DNA of 12,723 bases, taken from contig JBBSXD010000023.1 of NCBI GenBank assembly GCA_038045965.1, forward strand, positions 1 through 12,723. Direction: 5' to 3'. Positions within the stretch are counted from its first letter, which is position 1; each line of letters begins with the position of its first letter. The stretch comes from ARS1285 sp038045965. GTDB taxonomy: Archaea > Nanobdellota > Nanobdellia > Pacearchaeales > GW2011-AR1. Below are positions 12,324 through 12,723 of the stretch, one piece after another. The notes below the pieces were generated by a model. It was not told the DNA's origin. It worked only from the letters and a program-made list of their open reading frames with translations, and made no database searches. A program made the translations under genes and the position numbers.

Positions 12324-12671
12324 ATGGTTGATAATGAATGTGTTTTTTGCAGTATTATAAATAATAAAATTGCATCAGAAAAAGTTTATGAATCGCAGAA
12401 TTTCATAGGAATTCTCGACAAAAATCAAAAAACAGAAAATCACACTTTAATAATTCCAAAAAAACATTTTAGAAATATTCTGGATATGCCAAACACTCTA
12501 GGAACTGAACTCATTGAAGCAATAAAAAAGATATCATTAAAATTAATTGAAAATAAAAAAGCTGAAGGTATTAATGTAATTATAAATAATGAGCCATCAG
12601 CAGGACAACTAGTCTTTCATACACATATTCATTTAATCCCAAGAAAAAATAATGACGATGTAAGATTTTAA
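12324..12671 (+). CDS. HIT-family nucleotide hydrolase/transferase
   Basis: Histidine triad protein of the Hint/HinT branch, acting on nucleoside phosphoramidates, AMP-lysine or dinucleoside polyphosphates. Its 115 residues hold the whole fold. The N-terminal C6-V-F-C9 zinc pair precedes SIINNKIASEKVYES, and NHTLIIPKKHF (39-49) has the conserved His. The active-site triad QLVFHTHIHLIPR (95-107) gives H99-x-H101-x-H103, the middle one being the nucleophile. Family members often have 130-150 residues; this one stops eight residues after the triad's PR, so the C-terminal tail used in dimer specificity is nearly absent. The start is supported by a box A 25 bp upstream. Its physiological substrate cannot be told from sequence. 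Confidence 0.94.
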   Translation: MVDNECVFCSIINNKIASEKVYESQNFIGILDKNQKTENHTLIIPKKHFRNILDMPNTLGTELIEAIKKISLKLIENKKAEGINVIINNEPSAGQLVFHTHIHLIPRKNNDDVRF

Positions 12672-12678
12672 TAGTGTA

Positions 12679-12686
12679 GTTTTTTC
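12679..12686 (+). terminator. T-run after the HIT gene
   Basis: An uninterrupted T-run (12680-12685) lies about ten bases after the HIT stop without a clear hairpin, the usual style of archaeal RNA polymerase termination. Confidence 0.35.
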
Positions 12687-12697
12687 TGCACAAAAGA

Positions 12698-12706
12698 TTT
12701 TTAAAC
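12698..12706 (+). promoter_or_regulatory. Box A of an unseen downstream gene
   Basis: TTTTTAAAC is identical to the LSm box A. With the usual 25-bp spacing the transcript and start codon would lie at about 12727, just outside the window, on the plus strand. Confidence 0.45.
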
Positions 12707-12723
12707 AAAACCTTTCTTTAAAT

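Overview
The window reads as a piece of an A+T-rich archaeal chromosome, probably from a small-genome DPANN lineage of the Woesearchaeota/Pacearchaeota kind; the lineage is inference. The archaeal markers are direct: transcription factor B, ribosomal protein S8e, an Sm-like (LSm) protein, a class II glycyl-tRNA synthetase and RNase Z. Four tRNAs lack an encoded CCA. Most genes have a TATA/box A element about 25 bp before the start codon and no ribosome binding site, so most mRNAs look leaderless.

Layout. 1-149 is the 3' end of a RelE/ParE-like toxin gene, followed by tRNA-Leu(UAG). TFB lies on the minus strand at 430-1377. Beyond it, 1448-1715 holds a box A, two strong hairpins and a doubtful 78-codon ORF. 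Next come, on the minus strand, a membrane-anchored cysteine-rich protein and S8e, with LSm divergent from S8e. 3279-3989 is an unrecognised protein with a Tat-like signal.

The centre (4030-7306) is the most striking part. It encodes a transmembrane class III nucleotidyl cyclase with a large extracytoplasmic region, followed 34 bp later by a soluble Hanks-type Ser/Thr kinase. Both keep nearly all catalytic residues. A surface sensor that makes cyclic nucleotide next to a eukaryote-like kinase is a bacterial style of signalling and is unexpected in a reduced archaeon. RNase Z converges on the kinase gene with a 20-bp overlap. It is followed by a two-TM surface protein, tRNA-Arg(UCU), a small SET-domain methyltransferase and a 95-residue unknown protein.

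The right end carries tRNA-Cys(GCA) and a glycyl-tRNA synthetase with an unusual N-terminal extension. It also has a 12-codon lysine-rich mini-ORF with the only strong Shine-Dalgarno noticed in the window and its own terminator hairpin, then tRNA-Ala(GGC) and a HIT-family hydrolase. A box A at the extreme right predicts another plus-strand gene just outside the window.

Themes: core information processing (TFB, S8e, LSm, GlyRS, RNase Z, four tRNAs) is mixed with accessory surface and signalling genes (cyclase, kinase, two or three secreted or anchored proteins, SET protein). Each gene seems to have its own promoter, so functional links rest on adjacency rather than on clear operons.
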